Shown piece by piece: positions 23,901 to 39,547 of a DNA stretch of 64,000 nucleotides; the stretch's first letter is position 1; each line of letters opens with the position of its first letter. Below the pieces are notes generated by a model that was given only the letters and a program-made list of their open reading frames with translations, searched no databases and was not told the DNA's origin. Origin of the DNA: Pampus argenteus (Eukaryota > Chordata > Actinopteri > Scombriformes > Stromateidae); contig CM072864.1 in NCBI GenBank assembly GCA_036937835.1, positions 24,016,501-24,080,500 on the forward strand. Reading direction: 5' to 3'. The translations under genes were made by a program, and so were the position numbers.

Positions 23901-24658
23901 ACACTTTTTCTTAAACAAGGAGCAATATTTTCTATCAAAACCATGTTTGCCATCAACAAGTAATTGATTTCTAATGATTAGGACCAAAAAACTCACTTCT
24001 GAGAGCTTCCTGCAGCTTTTACTGTGACATTTGTAAAAAATAGCTTTCTCTTGGCGAGAGAAGGCCAAAACTGAAGACTACAGTTTTTCTTAAACAAGGA
24101 GCAATATTTTCAATCAAAACCATGTTTGCCATCAACAAGTAACTGATTTCTAATGATTAGGACCAGAAAACTCACTTCTGAGAGCTTCCTGCAGCTTTTA
24201 CTGTAACATTTGTAAAAATCGCTTTCTCTCAGGCCAAAACTGACAACTACAGTTTTTCTTAAACAACGAGCAATATTTTAATCAAAACCATGTTTGCCAT
24301 CAACAAGTAACTGATTTCTAATGATTAGGACCAAAAAACTCACTTCTGAGAGCTTCCTGCTGCTTTTACTGTAACATTTGTAAAAAATAGCTTTCTCTCG
24401 GCGAGAGAAGGCCAAAACTGAAGACTACAGTTTTTCTTAAACAAGGAGCAATATTTTCAATCGAAACCATGTTTGCCATCAACAAGTAACTGATTTCTAA
24501 TGATTAGGACCAAAAAACTCACTTCTGAGAGCTTCCTGCAGCTTTTACTGTAACATTTGTAAAAAAAAAAAAAAAAACGCTTTCTCTCGGGCCAAAACTG
24601 ACAACTACAGTTTTTCTTAAACAAGGAGCAATATTTTCAATCAAAACCATGTTTGCCA
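20978..24658. repeat. 3.7-kb duplicated satellite block, copy 2
   Basis: Partner of 8865-12545 at a shift of 12,113 bp. Beyond it lies a stretch (about 24.6-25.0 kb) of rearranged monomer types before the 9-monomer pattern resumes. Confidence 0.8.
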
Positions 24659-27600
24659 TCAACAAGTAACTGATTTCTAATGATTAGGACCAAAAAACTC
24701 ACTTCTGAGAGCTTCCTGCAGCTTTTACTGTAACATTTGTAAAAATAGCTTTCTCTCGGCGAGAGAAGGCCAAAACTGACAACTACAGTTTTTCTTAAAC
24801 AAGGAGCAATATTTTCTATCAAAACCATGTTTGCCATCAACAAGTAATTGATTTCTAATGATTAGGACCAAAAAACTCACTTCTGAGAGCTTCCTGCAGC
24901 TTTTACTGTAACATTTGTAAAAATAGCTTTCTCTCGGAGAGAGAAGGCCAAAACTGACAACTACACTTTTTCTTAAACAACGAGCAATATTTTCAATCAA
25001 AACCATGTTTGCCATCAACAAGTAACTGATTTCTAATGATTAGGACCAAAAAACTCACTTCTGAGAGCTTCCTGCTGCTTTTACTGTAACATTTGTAAAA
25101 ATAGTTTTCTCTCAGGCCAAAACTGACAACTACAGTTTTTCTTAAACAAAGAGCAATTTTTTCAATCAAAACCATGTTTGCCATCAACAAGTAACTGATT
25201 TCTAAGATTAGGACCAAAAAACTCACTTCTGAGAGCTTCCTGCAGCTTTTACTGTAACATTTGTAAAAAAAAACAAAAAACGCTTTCTCTCGGGCCAAAA
25301 CTGACAACTACAGTTTTTCTTAAACAAAGAGCCATTTTTTTCAATCAAAACCATGTTTGCCATCAACAAGTAACTGATTTCTAATGATTAGGACCAAAAA
25401 ACTCACTTCTGAGAGCTTCCTGCAGCTTTTACTGTAACATTTGTAAAAATAGCTTTCTCTCGGCGAGAGAAGGCCAAAACTGACAACTACAGTTTTTCTT
25501 AAACAACGAGCAATATTTTCAATCAAAACCATGTTTGCCATCAACAAGTAACTGATTTCTAATGATTAGGACCAAAAAACTCACTTCTGAGAGCTTCCTG
25601 CAGCTTTTACTGTAACATTTGTAAAAATAGCTTTCTCTCGGCGAGAGAAGGCCAAAACTGACAACTACAGTTTTTCTTAAACAACGAGCAATATTTTCAA
25701 TCAAAACCATGTTTACCATCAACAAGTGACTGATTTCTAATGATTAGGACCAAAAAACTCACTTCTGAGAGCTTCCTGCAGCTTTTACTGTAACATTTGT
25801 AAAAAAAAACAAAAAAAAAACGCTTTCTCTCGGGCCAAAACTGACAACTACAGTTTTTCTTAAACAAGGAGCAATATTTTCAATCGAAACCATGTTTGCC
25901 ATCAACAAGTAACTGATTTCTAATGATTAGGACCAAAAAACTCACTTCTGAGAGCTTCCTGCAGCTTTTACTGTAACATTTGTAAAAAAAAAAAAAAAAC
26001 GCTTTCTCTCGGGCCAAAACTGACAACTACAGTTTTTCTTAAACAAGGAGCAATATTTTCAATCAAAACCATGTTTGCCATCAATAAGTAACTGATATCT
26101 AATGATTAGGACCAAAAAACTCACTTCTGAGAGCTTCCTGCTGCTTTTACTGTAACATTTGTAAAAATAGTTTTCTCTCAGGCCAAAACTGACAACTACA
26201 GTTTTTCTTAAACAAAGAGCAATTTTTTCAATCAAAACCATGTTTGCCATCAACAAGTAACTGATTTCTAAGATTAGGACCAAAAAACTCACTTCTGAGA
26301 GCTTCCTGCAGCTTTTACTGTAACATTTGTAAAAAAAAACAAAAAACGCTTTCTCTCGGGCCAAAACTGACAACTACAGTTTTTCTTAAACAAAGAGCCA
26401 TTTTTTTCAATCAAAACCATGTTTGCCATCAACAAGTAACTGATTTCTAATGATTAGGACCAAAAAACTCACTTCTGAGAGCTTCCTGCAGCTTTTACTG
26501 TAACATTTGTAAAAATAGCTTTCTCTCGGCGAGAGAAGGCCAAAACTGACAACTACAGTTTTTCTTAAACAACGAGCAATATTTTCAATCAAAACCATGT
26601 TTACCATCAACAAGTGACTGATTTCTAATGATTAGGACCAAAAAACTCACTTCTGAGAGCTTCCTGCTGCTTTTACTGTAACATTTGTAAAAAATAGCTT
26701 TCTCTCGGCGAGAGAAGGCCAAAACTGAAGACTACAGTTTTTCTTAAACAAGGAGCAATATTTTCAATCGAAACCATGTTTGCCATCAACAAGTAACTGA
26801 TTTCTAATGATTAGGACCAAAAAACTCACTTCTGAGAGCTTCCTGCAGCTTTTACTGTAACATTTGTAAAAAAAAAAAAAAAACGCTTTCTCTCGGGCCA
26901 AAACTGACAACTACAGTTTTTCTTAAACAAGGAGCAATATTTTCAATCAAAACCATGTTTGCCATCAATAAGTAACTGATATCTAATGATTAGGACCAAA
27001 AAACTCACTTCTGAGAGCTTCCTGCTGCTTTTACTGTAACATTTGTAAAAATAGTTTTCTCTCAGGCCAAAACTGACAACTACAGTTTTTCTTAAACAAA
27101 GAGCAATTTTTTCAATCAAAACCATGTTTGCCATCAACAAGTAACTGATTTCTAAGATTAGGACAAAAAAACTCACTTCTGAGAGCTTCCTGCAGCTTTT
27201 ACTGTAACATTTGTAAAAAAAAACAAAAAACGCTTTCTCTCGGGCCAAAACTGACAACTACAGTTTTTCTTAAACAAAGAGCCATTTTTTTCAATCAAAA
27301 CCATGTTTGCCATCAACAAGTAACTGATTTCTAATGATTAGGACCAAAAAACTCACTTCTGAGAGCTTCCTGCAGCTTTTACTGTAACATTTGTAAAAAT
27401 AGCTTTCTCTCGGCGAGAGAAGGCCAAAACTGACAACTACAGTTTTTCTTAAACAACGAGCAATATTTTCAATCAAAACCATGTTTACCATCAACAAGTG
27501 ACTGATTTCTAATGATTAGGACCAAAAAACTCACTTCTGAGAGCTTCCTGCAGCTTTTACTGTAACATTTGTAAAAAAAAACAAAAAAAAAACGCTTTCT

Positions 27601-29069
27601 CTCGGGCCAAAACTGACAACTACAGTTTTTCTTAAACAAGGAGCAATATTTTCAATCGAAACCATGTTTGCCATCAACAAGTAACTGATTTCTAATGAAT
27701 AGGACCAAAAAACTCACTTCTGAGAGCTTCCTGCAGCTTTTACTGTAACATTTGTAAAAATAGCTTTCTCTCGGAGAGAGAAGGCCAAAACTGACAACTA
27801 CACTTTTTCTTAAACAAGGAGCAATATTTTCTATCAAAACCATGTTTGCCATCAACAAGTAATTGATTTCTAATGATTAGGACCAAAAAACTCACTTCTG
27901 AGAGCTTCCTGCAGCTTTTACTGTGACATTTGTAAAAAATAGCTTTCTCTTGGCGAGAGAAGGCCAAAACTGAAGACTACAGTTTTTCTTAAACAAGGAG
28001 CAATATTTTCAATCAAAACCATGTTTGCCATCAACAAGTAACTGATTTCTAATGATTAGGACCAGAAAACTCACTTCTGAGAGCTTCCTGCAGCTTTTAC
28101 TGTAACATTTGTAAAAATCGCTTTCTCTCAGGCCAAAACTGACAACTACAGTTTTTCTTAAACAACGAGCAATATTTTAATCAAAACCATGTTTGCCATC
28201 AACAAGTAACTGATTTCTAATGATTAGGACCAAAAAACTCACTTCTGAGAGCTTCCTGCTGCTTTTACTGTAACATTTGTAAAAAATAGCTTTCTCTCGG
28301 CGAGAGAAGGCCAAAACTGAAGACTACAGTTTTTCTTAAACAAGGAGCAATATTTTCAATCGAAACCATGTTTGCCATCAACAAGTAACTGATTTCTAAT
28401 GATTAGGACCAAAAAACTCACTTCTGAGAGCTTCCTGCAGCTTTTACTGTAACATTTGTAAAAAAAAAAAAAAAAACGCTTTCTCTCGGGCCAAAACTGA
28501 CAACTACAGTTTTTCTTAAACAAGGAGCAATATTTTCAATCAAAACCATGTTTGCCATCAATAAGTAACTGATATCTAATGATTAGGACCAAAAAACTCA
28601 CTTCTGAGAGCTTCCTGCTGCTTTTACTGTAACATTTGTAAAAATAGTTTTCTCTCAGGCCAAAACTGACAACTACAGTTTTTCTTAAACAAAGAGCAAT
28701 TTTTTCAATCAAAACCATGTTTGCCATCAACAAGTAACTGATTTCTAAGATTAGGACCAAAAAACTCACTTCTGAGAGCTTCCTGCAGCTTTTACTGTAA
28801 CATTTGTAAAAAAAAACAAAAAACGCTTTCTCTCGGGCCAAAACTGACAACTACAGTTTTTCTTAAACAAAGAGCCATTTTTTTCAATCAAAACCATGTT
28901 TGCCATCAACAAGTAACTGATTTCTAATGATTAGGACCAAAAAACTCACTTCTGAGAGCTTCCTGCAGCTTTTACTGTAACATTTGTAAAAATAGCTTTC
29001 TCTCGGCGAGAGAAGGCCAAAACTGACAACTACAGTTTTTCTTAAACAACGAGCAATATTTTCAATCAA

Positions 29070-32000
29070 AACCATGTTTGCCATCAACAAGTAACTGATT
29101 TCTAATGATTAGGACCAAAAAACTCACTTCTGAGAGCTTCCTGCAGCTTTTACTGTAACATTTGTAAAAATAGCTTTCTCTCGGCGAGAGAAGGCCAAAA
29201 CTGACAACTACAGTTTTTCTTAAACAACGAGCAATATTTTCAATCAAAACCATGTTTACCATCAACAAGTGACTGATTTCTAATGATTAGGACCAAAAAA
29301 CTCACTTCTGAGAGCTTCCTGCAGCTTTTACTGTAACATTTGTAAAAAAAAACAAAAAAAAAACGCTTTCTCTCGGGCCAAAACTGACAACTACAGTTTT
29401 TCTTAAACAAGGAGCAATATTTTCAATCGAAACCATGTTTGCCATCAACAAGTAACTGATTTCTAATGATTAGGACCAAAAAACTCACTTCTGAGAGCTT
29501 CCTGCAGCTTTTACTGTAACATTTGTAAAAAAAAAAAAAAAACGCTTTCTCTCGGGCCAAAACTGACAACTACAGTTTTTCTTAAACAAGGAGCAATATT
29601 TTCAATCAAAACCATGTTTGCCATCAATAAGTAACTGATATCTAATGATTAGGACCAAAAAACTCACTTCTGAGAGCTTCCTGCTGCTTTTACTGTAACA
29701 TTTGTAAAAATAGTTTTCTCTCAGGCCAAAACTGACAACTACAGTTTTTCTTAAACAAAGAGCAATTTTTTCAATCAAAACCATGTTTGCCATCAACAAG
29801 TAACTGATTTCTAAGATTAGGACCAAAAAACTCACTTCTGAGAGCTTCCTGCAGCTTTTACTGTAACATTTGTAAAAAAAAACAAAAAACGCTTTCTCTC
29901 GGGCCAAAACTGACAACTACAGTTTTTCTTAAACAAAGAGCCATTTTTTTCAATCAAAACCATGTTTGCCATCAACAAGTAACTGATTTCTAATGATTAG
30001 GACCAAAAAACTCACTTCTGAGAGCTTCCTGCAGCTTTTACTGTAACATTTGTAAAAATAGCTTTCTCTCGGCGAGAGAAGGCCAAAACTGACAACTACA
30101 GTTTTTCTTAAACAACGAGCAATATTTTCAATCAAAACCATGTTTACCATCAACAAGTGACTGATTTCTAATGATTAGGACCAAAAAACTCACTTCTGAG
30201 AGCTTCCTGCAGCTTTTACTGTAACATTTGTAAAAAAAAACAAAAAAAAAACGCTTTCTCTCGGGCCAAAACTGACAACTACAGTTTTTCTTAAACAAGG
30301 AGCAATATTTTCAATTAAAACCATGTTTGCCATCAACAAGTAACTGATTTCTAATGAATAGGACCAAAAAACTCACTTCTGAGAGCTTCCTGCAGCTTTT
30401 ACTGTAACATTTGTAAAAATAGCTTTCTCTCGGAGAGAGAAGGCCAAAACTGACAACTACACTTTTTCTTAAACAAGGAGCAATATTTTCTATCAAAACC
30501 ATGTTTGCCATCAACAAGTAATTGATTTCTAATGATTAGGACCAAAAAACTCACTTCTGAGAGCTTCCTGCAGCTTTTACTGTGACATTTGTAAAAAATA
30601 GCTTTCTCTTGGCGAGAGAAGGCCAAAACTGAAGACTACAGTTTTTCTTAAACAAGGAGCAATATTTTCAATCAAAACCATGTTTGCCATCAACAAGTAA
30701 CTGATTTCTAATGATTAGGACCAGAAAACTCACTTCTGAGAGCTTCCTGCAGCTTTTACTGTAACATTTGTAAAAATCGCTTTCTCTCAGGCCAAAACTG
30801 ACAACTACAGTTTTTCTTAAACAACGAGCAATATTTTAATCAAAACCATGTTTGCCATCAACAAGTAACTGATTTCTAATGATTAGGACCAAAAAACTCA
30901 CTTCTGAGAGCTTCCTGCTGCTTTTACTGTAACATTTGTAAAAAATAGCTTTCTCTCGGCGAGAGAAGGCCAAAACTGAAGACTACAGTTTTTCTTAAAC
31001 AAGGAGCAATATTTTCAATCGAAACCATGTTTGCCATCAACAAGTAACTGATTTCTAATGATTAGGACCAAAAAACTCACTTCTGAGAGCTTCCTGCAGC
31101 TTTTACTGTAACATTTGTAAAAAAAAAAAAAAAAACGCTTTCTCTCGGGCCAAAACTGACAACTACAGTTTTTCTTAAACAAGGAGCAATATTTTCAATC
31201 AAAACCATGTTTGCCATCAATAAGTAACTGATATCTAATGATTAGGACCAAAAAACTCACTTCTGAGAGCTTCCTGCTGCTTTTACTGTAACATTTGTAA
31301 AAATAGTTTTCTCTCAGGCCAAAACTGACAACTACAGTTTTTCTTAAACAAAGAGCAATTTTTTCAATCAAAACCATGTTTGCCATCAACAAGTAACTGA
31401 TTTCTAAGATTAGGACCAAAAAACTCACTTCTGAGAGCTTCCTGCAGCTTTTACTGTAACATTTGTAAAAAAAAACAAAAAACGCTTTCTCTCGGGCCAA
31501 AACTGACAACTACAGTTTTTCTTAAACAAAGAGCCATTTTTTTCAATCAAAACCATGTTTGCCATCAACAAGTAACTGATTTCTAATGATTAGGACCAAA
31601 AAACTCACTTCTGAGAGCTTCCTGCAGCTTTTACTGTAACATTTGTAAAAATAGCTTTCTCTCGGCGAGAGAAGGCCAAAACTGACAACTACAGTTTTTC
31701 TTAAACAACGAGCAATATTTTCAATCAAAACCATGTTTACCATCAACAAGTGACTGATTTCTAATGATTAGGACCAAAAAACTCACTTCTGAGAGCTTCC
31801 TGCAGCTTTTACTGTAACATTTGTAAAAAAAAACAAAAAAAAAACGCTTTCTCTCGGGCCAAAACTGACAACTACAGTTTTTCTTAAACAAGGAGCAATA
31901 TTTTCAATTAAAACCATGTTTGCCATCAACAAGTAACTGATTTCTAATGAATAGGACCAAAAAACTCACTTCTGAGAGCTTCCTGCAGCTTTTACTGTAA

Positions 32001-35000
32001 CATTTGTAAAAATAGCTTTCTCTCGGAGAGAGAAGGCCAAAACTGACAACTACACTTTTTCTTAAACAAGGAGCAATATTTTCTATCAAAACCATGTTTG
32101 CCATCAACAAGTAATTGATTTCTAATGATTAGGACCAAAAAACTCACTTCTGAGAGCTTCCTGCAGCTTTTACTGTGACATTTGTAAAAAATAGCTTTCT
32201 CTTGGCGAGAGAAGGCCAAAACTGAAGACTACAGTTTTTCTTAAACAAGGAGCAATATTTTCAATCAAAACCATGTTTGCCATCAACAAGTAACTGATTT
32301 CTAATGATTAGGACCAGAAAACTCACTTCTGAGAGCTTCCTGCAGCTTTTACTGTAACATTTGTAAAAATCGCTTTCTCTCAGGCCAAAACTGACAACTA
32401 CAGTTTTCCTTAAACAAGGAGCAATATTTTCAATCAAAACCATGTTTGCCATCAACAAGTAACTGATTTCTAATGATTAGGACCAAAAAACTCACTTCTG
32501 AGAGCTTCCTGCAGCTTTTACTGTAACATTTGTAAAAAAAAAAACAAAAAAAACGCTTTCTCTCGGGCCAAAACTGACAACTACAGTTTTTCTTAAACAA
32601 GGTGCAATATTTTCAATCAAAACCATGTTTGCCATCAATAAGTAACTGATATCTAATGATTAGGACCAAAAAACTCACTTCTTAGAGCTTCCTGCTGCTT
32701 TTACTGTAACATTTGTAAAAATAGTTTTCTCTCAGGCCAAAACTGACAACTACAGTTTTTCTTAAACAAAGAGCAATTTTTCAATCAAAACCATGTTTGC
32801 CATCAACAAGTAACTGATTTCTAATGATTAGGACCAAAAAACTCTCTTCTGAGAGCTTCCTGCAGCTTTTACTGTAACATTTGTAAAAATAGCTTTCTCT
32901 CAGGCCAAAACTGACAACTACAGTTTTTCTTAAACAAAGAGCCATTTTTTTCAATCAAAACCATGTTTGCCATCAACAAGTAACTGATTTCTAATGATTA
33001 GGACCAAAAAACTCACTTCTGAGAGCTTCCTGCAGCTTTTACTGTAACATTTGTAAAAATAGCTTTCTCTCAGGCCAAAACTGACAACTACAGTTTTTCT
33101 TAAACAACAAGCAATATTTTAATCAAAACCATGTTTGCCATCAACAAGTAACTGATATCTAATGATTAGGACCAAAAAACTCACTTCTGAGAGCTTCCTG
33201 CTGTTTTTACTGTAACATTTGTAAAAAAAAAAAAAAAAAAAACGCTTTCTCTCGGGCCAAAACTGACAACTACAGTTTTTCTTAAACAAGGAGCAATATT
33301 TTCAATTAAAACCATGTTTGCCATCAACAAGTAACTGATTTCTAATGAATAGGACCAAAAAAACTCACTTCTGAGAGCTTCCTGCAGCTTTTACTGTAAC
33401 ATTTGTAAAAAAAAAAAAAATAGCTTTCTCTCAGGCCACAACTGACAATTAGTTTTTCTTAAACAACGAGCAATATTTTCAATCAAAACCATGTTTGCCA
33501 TCAATAAGTAACTGATATCTAATGATTAGGACCAAAAAACTCACTTCTGAGAGCTTCCTGCTGTTTTTACTGTAACATTTGTAAAAATAGTTTTCTCTCA
33601 GGCCAAAACTGACAACTACAGTTTTCTTTAAACAAGGAGCAATATTTTCAATCAAAACCATGTTTGCCATCAACAAGTAACTGATTTCTAATGATTAGGA
33701 CCAAAAAACTCACTTCTGAGAGCTTCCTGCAGCTTTTACTGTAACATTTGTAAAAATAGCTTTCTCTCGGCGAGAGAAGGCCAAAACTGACAACTACAGT
33801 TTTTCTTAAACAACGAGCAATATTTTCAATCAAAACCATGTTTACCATCAACAAGTAACTGATTTCTAATGATTAGGACCAAAAAACTCACTTCTGAGAG
33901 CTTCCTGCAGCTTTTACTGTAACATTTGTAAAAAAAAAAAAATAGCTTTCTCTCAGGCCACAACTGACAACTACAGTTTTTCTTAAACAAGGAGCAATAT
34001 TTTCAATCAAGACCATGTTTGCCATCAACAAGTAACTGATTTCCAATGATTAGGACCAAAAAACTCACTTCTGAGAGCTTCCTGCAGCTTTTACTGTAAC
34101 ATTTGTAAAAAATAGCTTTCTCTCAGGCCAAAACTGACAACTACAGTTTTCCTTAAACAAGGAGTAATATTTTCAATCAAAACCATGTTTGCCATCAACA
34201 AGTAACTGATTTCTAAGATTAGGACCAAAAAACTCACTTCTGAGAGCTTCCTGCAGCTTTTACTGTAACATTTGTAAAAATAGCTTTCTCTCAGGCCAAA
34301 ACTGACAACTACAGTTTTTCTTAAACAACGAGCAATATTTTCAATCAAAACCATGTTTGCCATCAACAAGTAACTGATATCTAATGATTAGGACCAAAAA
34401 ACTCACTTCTGAGAGCTTCCTGCTGCTTTTACTGTAACATTTGTAAAAATAGTTTTCTCTCAGGCCAAAACTGACAATTACAGTTTTTCTTAAACAACGA
34501 GCAATATTTTAATCAAAACCATGTTTGCCATCAACAAGTAACTGATTTCTAATGATTAGGACCAAAAAACTCACTTCTGAGAGCTTCCTGCTGCTTTTAC
34601 TGTAACATTTGTAAAAATAGTTTTCTCTCAGGCCAAAACTGACAACTACAGTTTTTCTTAAACAAAGAGCCATTTTTTTCAATCAAAACCATGTTTGCCA
34701 TCAACAAGTAACTGATTTCTAATGATTAGGACCAAAAAACTCACTTCTGAGAGCTTCCTGCAGCTTTTACTGTAACATTTGTAAAAATAGCTTTCTCTCG
34801 GCGAGAGAAGGCCAAAACTGACAACTACAGTTTTTCTTAAACAACGAGCAATATTTTCAATCAAAACCATGTTTACCATCAACAAGTGACTGATTTCTAA
34901 TGATTAGGACCAAAAAACTCACTTCTGAGAGCTTCCTGCAGCTTTTACTGTAACATTTGTAAAAAAAAAAAAAAAAAAAAACGCTTTCTCTCGGGCCAAA

Positions 35001-36640
35001 ACTGACAACTACAGTTTTTCTTAAACAAGGAGCAATATTTTCAATTAAAACCATGTTTGCCATCAACAAGTAACTGATTTCTAATGAATAGGACCAAAAA
35101 ACTCACTTCTGAGAGCTTCCTGCAGCTTTTACTGTAACATTTGTAAAAATAGCTTTCTCTCGGAGAGAGAAGGCCAAAACTGACAACTACACTTTTTCTT
35201 AAACAAGGAGCAATATTTTCTATCAAAACCATGTTTGCCATCAACAAGTAATTGATTTCTAATGATTAGGACCAAAAAACTCACTTCTGAGAGCTTCCTG
35301 CAGCTTTTACTGTGACATTTGTAAAAAATAGCTTTCTCTTGGCGAGAGAAGGCCAAAACTGAAGACTACAGTTTTTCTTAAACAAGGAGCAATATTTTCA
35401 ATCAAAACCATGTTTGCCATCAACAAGTAACTGATTTCTAATGATTAGGACCAGAAAACTCACTTCTGAGAGCTTCCTGCAGCTTTTACTGTAACATTTG
35501 TAAAAATCGCTTTCTCTCAGGCCAAAACTGACAACTACAGTTTTCCTTAAACAAGGAGCAATATTTTCAATCAAAACCATGTTTGCCATCAACAAGTAAC
35601 TGATTTCTAATGATTAGGACCAAAAAACTCACTTCTGAGAGCTTCCTGCAGCTTTTACTGTAACATTTGTAAAAAAAAAAAAAAAAAAACGCTTTCTCTC
35701 GGGCCAAAACTGACAACTACAGTTTTTCTTAAACAAGGTGCAATATTTTCAATCAAAACCATGTTTGCCATCAATAAGTAACTGATATCTAATGATTAGG
35801 ACCAAAAAACTCACTTCTTAGAGCTTCCTGCTGCTTTTACTGTAACATTTGTAAAAATAGTTTTCTCTCAGGCCAAAACTGACAACTACAGTTTTTCTTA
35901 AACAAAGAGCAATTTTTTCAATCAAAACCATGTTTGCCATCAACAAGTAACTGATTTCTAATGATTAGGACCAAAAAACTCACTTCTGAGAGCTTCCTGC
36001 AGCTTTTACTGTAACATTTGTAAAAATAGCTTTCTCTCAGGCCAAAACTGACAACTACAGTTTTTCTTAAACAAAGAGCCATTTTTTTCAATCAAAACCA
36101 TGTTTGCCATCAACAAGTAACTGATTTCTAATGATTAGGACCAAAAAACTCACTTCTGAGAGCTTCCTGCAGCTTTTACTGTAACATTTGTAAAAATAGC
36201 TTTCTCTCAGGCCAAAACTGACAACTACAGTTTTTCTTAAACAACAAGCAATATTTTAATCAAAACCATGTTTGCCATCAACAAGTAACTGATTTCTAAT
36301 GATTAGGACCAAAAAACTCACTTCTGAGAGCTTCCTGCTGCTTATACTGTAACATTTGTAAAAATAGCTTTCTCTCGGCGAGAGAAGGCCAAAACTGACA
36401 ACTACAGTTTTTCTTAAACAACGAGCAATATTTTCAATCAAAACCATGTTTACCATCAACAAGTAACTGATTTCTAATGATTAGGACCAAAAAACTCACT
36501 TCTGAGAGCTTCCTGCAGCTTTTACTGTAACATTTGTAAAAAAAAAAAAAAAAACGCTTTCTCTCGGGCCAAAACTGACAACTACAGTTTTTCTTAAACA
36601 AGGAGCAATATTTTCAATTAAAACCATGTTTGCCATCAAC
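29070..36640. repeat. About 8-kb super-repeat, copy B
   Basis: Partner of 12880-20980 with a net three-monomer loss at a chimeric monomer near 33,930-34,080. Its right part (35.0-36.6 kb) also matches 49.0-50.6 kb at a shift of 13,992 bp, and holds the empty site for the foldback element at 34988-34993. Confidence 0.8.
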
Positions 36641-39547
36641 AAGTAACTGATTTCTAATGAATAGGACCAAAAAACTCACTTCTGAGAGCTTCCTGCAGCT
36701 TTTACTGTGACATTTGTAAAAAATAGCTTTCTCTCGGCGAGAGAAGGCCAAAACTGAAGACTACAGTTTTTCTTAAACAAGGAGCAATATTTCCAATCAA
36801 AACCATGTTTGCCATCAACAAGTAACTGATTTCTAATGATTAGGACCAGAAAACTCACTTCTGAGAGCTTCCTGCAGCTTTTACTGTAACATTTGTAAAA
36901 ATCGCTTTCTCTCAGGCCAAAACTGACAACTACAGTTTTCCTTAAACAAGGAGCAATATTTTCAATCAAAACCATGTTTGCCATCAACAAGTAACTGATT
37001 TCTAATGATTAGGACCAAAAAACTCACTTCTGAGAGCTTCCTGCAGCTTTTACTGTAACATTTGTAAAAATAGCTTTCTCTCAGGCCAAAACTGACTACT
37101 ACAGTTTTTCTTAAACAAAGAGCAATATTTTCAATCAAAACCATGTTTGCCATCAACAAGTAACTGATTTCTAATGATTAGGACCAAAAAACTCACTTCC
37201 GAGAGCTTCCTGCAGCTTTTACTATAACATTTGTAAAAATAGCTTTCTCTCGGAGAGAGAAGGCCAAAACTGACAACTACAGTTTTTCTTAAACAAAGAG
37301 CAATTTTATCAATCAAAACCATGTTTGCCATCAACAAGTAACTGATTTATAATGATTAGGACCAAAAAACTCACTTCTGAGAGCTTCCTGCAGCTTTTAC
37401 TGTAACATTTGTAAAAATAGCTTTCTCTCAGGCCAAAACTGACAACTACAGTTTTCCTTAAACAAGGAGCAATATTTTCAATCAAAACCATGTTTGCCAT
37501 CAACAAGTAACTGATTTCTAAGATTAGGACCAAAAAACTCACTTCTGAGAGCTTCCTGCAGCTTTTACTGTAACATTTGTAAAAATAGTTTTCTCTCAGG
37601 CCAAAACTGACAACTACAGTTTTTCTTAAACAACGAGCAATATTTTCAATCAAAACCATGTTTGCCATCAACAAGTAACTGATATCTAATGATTAGGACC
37701 AAAAAACTCACTTCTGAGAGCTTCCTGCAGCTTTTACTGTAACATTTGTAAAAATAGCTTTCTCTCGGCGAGAGAAGGCCAAAACTGACAACTACAGTTT
37801 TTCTTAAACAACAAGCAATATTTTCAATCAAAACCATGTTTGCCATCAACAAGTAACTGATTTCTAATGATTAGGACCAAAAAACTCACTTCTGAGAGCT
37901 TCCTGCTGCTTTTACTGTAACATTTGTAAAAATAGCTTTCTCTCGGCGAGAGAAGGCCAAAACTGACAACTACAGTTTTTCTTAAACAAAGAGCAATATT
38001 TTCAATCAAAACCATGTTTGCCATCAACAAGTAACTGATTTCTAATGATTAGGACCAAAAAACTCACTTCTGAGAGCTTCCTGCAGCTTTTACTGTAACA
38101 TTTGTAAAAATAGCTTTCTCTCAGGCCAAAACTGACAACTACAGTTTTTCTTAAACAACAAGCAATATTTCAATCAAAACCATGTTTGCCATCAACAAGT
38201 AACTGATTTCTAATGATTAGGACCAAAAAACTCACTTCTGAGAGCTTCCTGCAGCTTTTACTGTAACATTTGTAAAAATAGCTTTCTCTCAGGCCAAAAC
38301 TGACAACTACAGTTTTTCTTAAACAAAGAGCAATTTTTTTCAATCAAAACCATGTTTGCCATCAACAAGTAACTGATTTCTAATGATTAGGACCAAAAAA
38401 CTCACTTCTGAGAGCTTCCTGCAGCTTTTACTGTAACATTTGTAAAAATAGCTTTCTCTCAGGCCAAAACTGACTACTACAGTTTTTCTTAAACAAAGAG
38501 CAATATTTTCAATCAAAACCATGTTTGCCATCAACAAGTAACTGATTTCTAATGATTAGGACCAAAAAACTCACTTCCGAGAGCTTCCTGCAGCTTTTAC
38601 TATAACATTTGTAAAAATAGCTTTCTCTCGGAGAGAGAAGGCCAAAACTGACAACTACAGTTTTTCTTAAACAAAGAGCAATTTTATCAATCAAAACCAT
38701 GTTTGCCATCAACAAGTAACTGATTTATAATGATTAGGACCAAAAAACTCACTTCTGAGAGCTTCCTGCAGCTTTTACTGTAACATTTGTAAAAATAGCT
38801 TTCTCTCGGCGAGAGAAGACCAAAACTGACAACTACAGTTTTTCTTAAACAACAAGCAATATTTTCAATCAAAACCATGTTTGCCATCAACAAGTAACTG
38901 ATTTCTAATGATTAGGACCAAAAAACTCACTTCTGAGAGCTTCCTGCAGCTTTTACTGTAACATTTGTAAAAATAGCTTTCTCTCAGGCCAAAACTGACA
39001 ACTACAGTTTTCCTTAAACAAGGAGCAATATTTTCAATCAAAACCATGTTTGCCATCAACAAGTAACTGATTTCTAAGATTAGGACCAAAAAACTCACTT
39101 CTGAGAGCTTCCTGCAGCTTTTACTGTAACATTTGTAAAAATAGTTTTCTCTCAGGCCAAAACTGACAACTACAGTTTTTCTTAAACAACGAGCAATATT
39201 TTCAATCAAAACCATGTTTGCCATCAACAAGTAACTGATATCTAATGATTAGGACCAAAAAACTCACTTCTGAGAGCTTCCTGCAGCTTTTACTGTAACA
39301 TTTGTAAAAATAGCTTTCTCTCAGGCCAAAACTGACAACTACAGTTTTTCTTAAACAACAAGCAATATTTTAATCAAAACCATGTTTGCCATCAACAAGT
39401 AACTGATTTCTAATGATTAGGACCAAAAAACTCACTTCTGAGAGCTTCCTGCTGCTTATACTGTAACATTTGTAAAAATAGCTTTCTCTCGGCGAGAGAA
39501 GGCCAAAACTGACAACTACAGTTTTTCTTAAACAACGAGCAATATTT

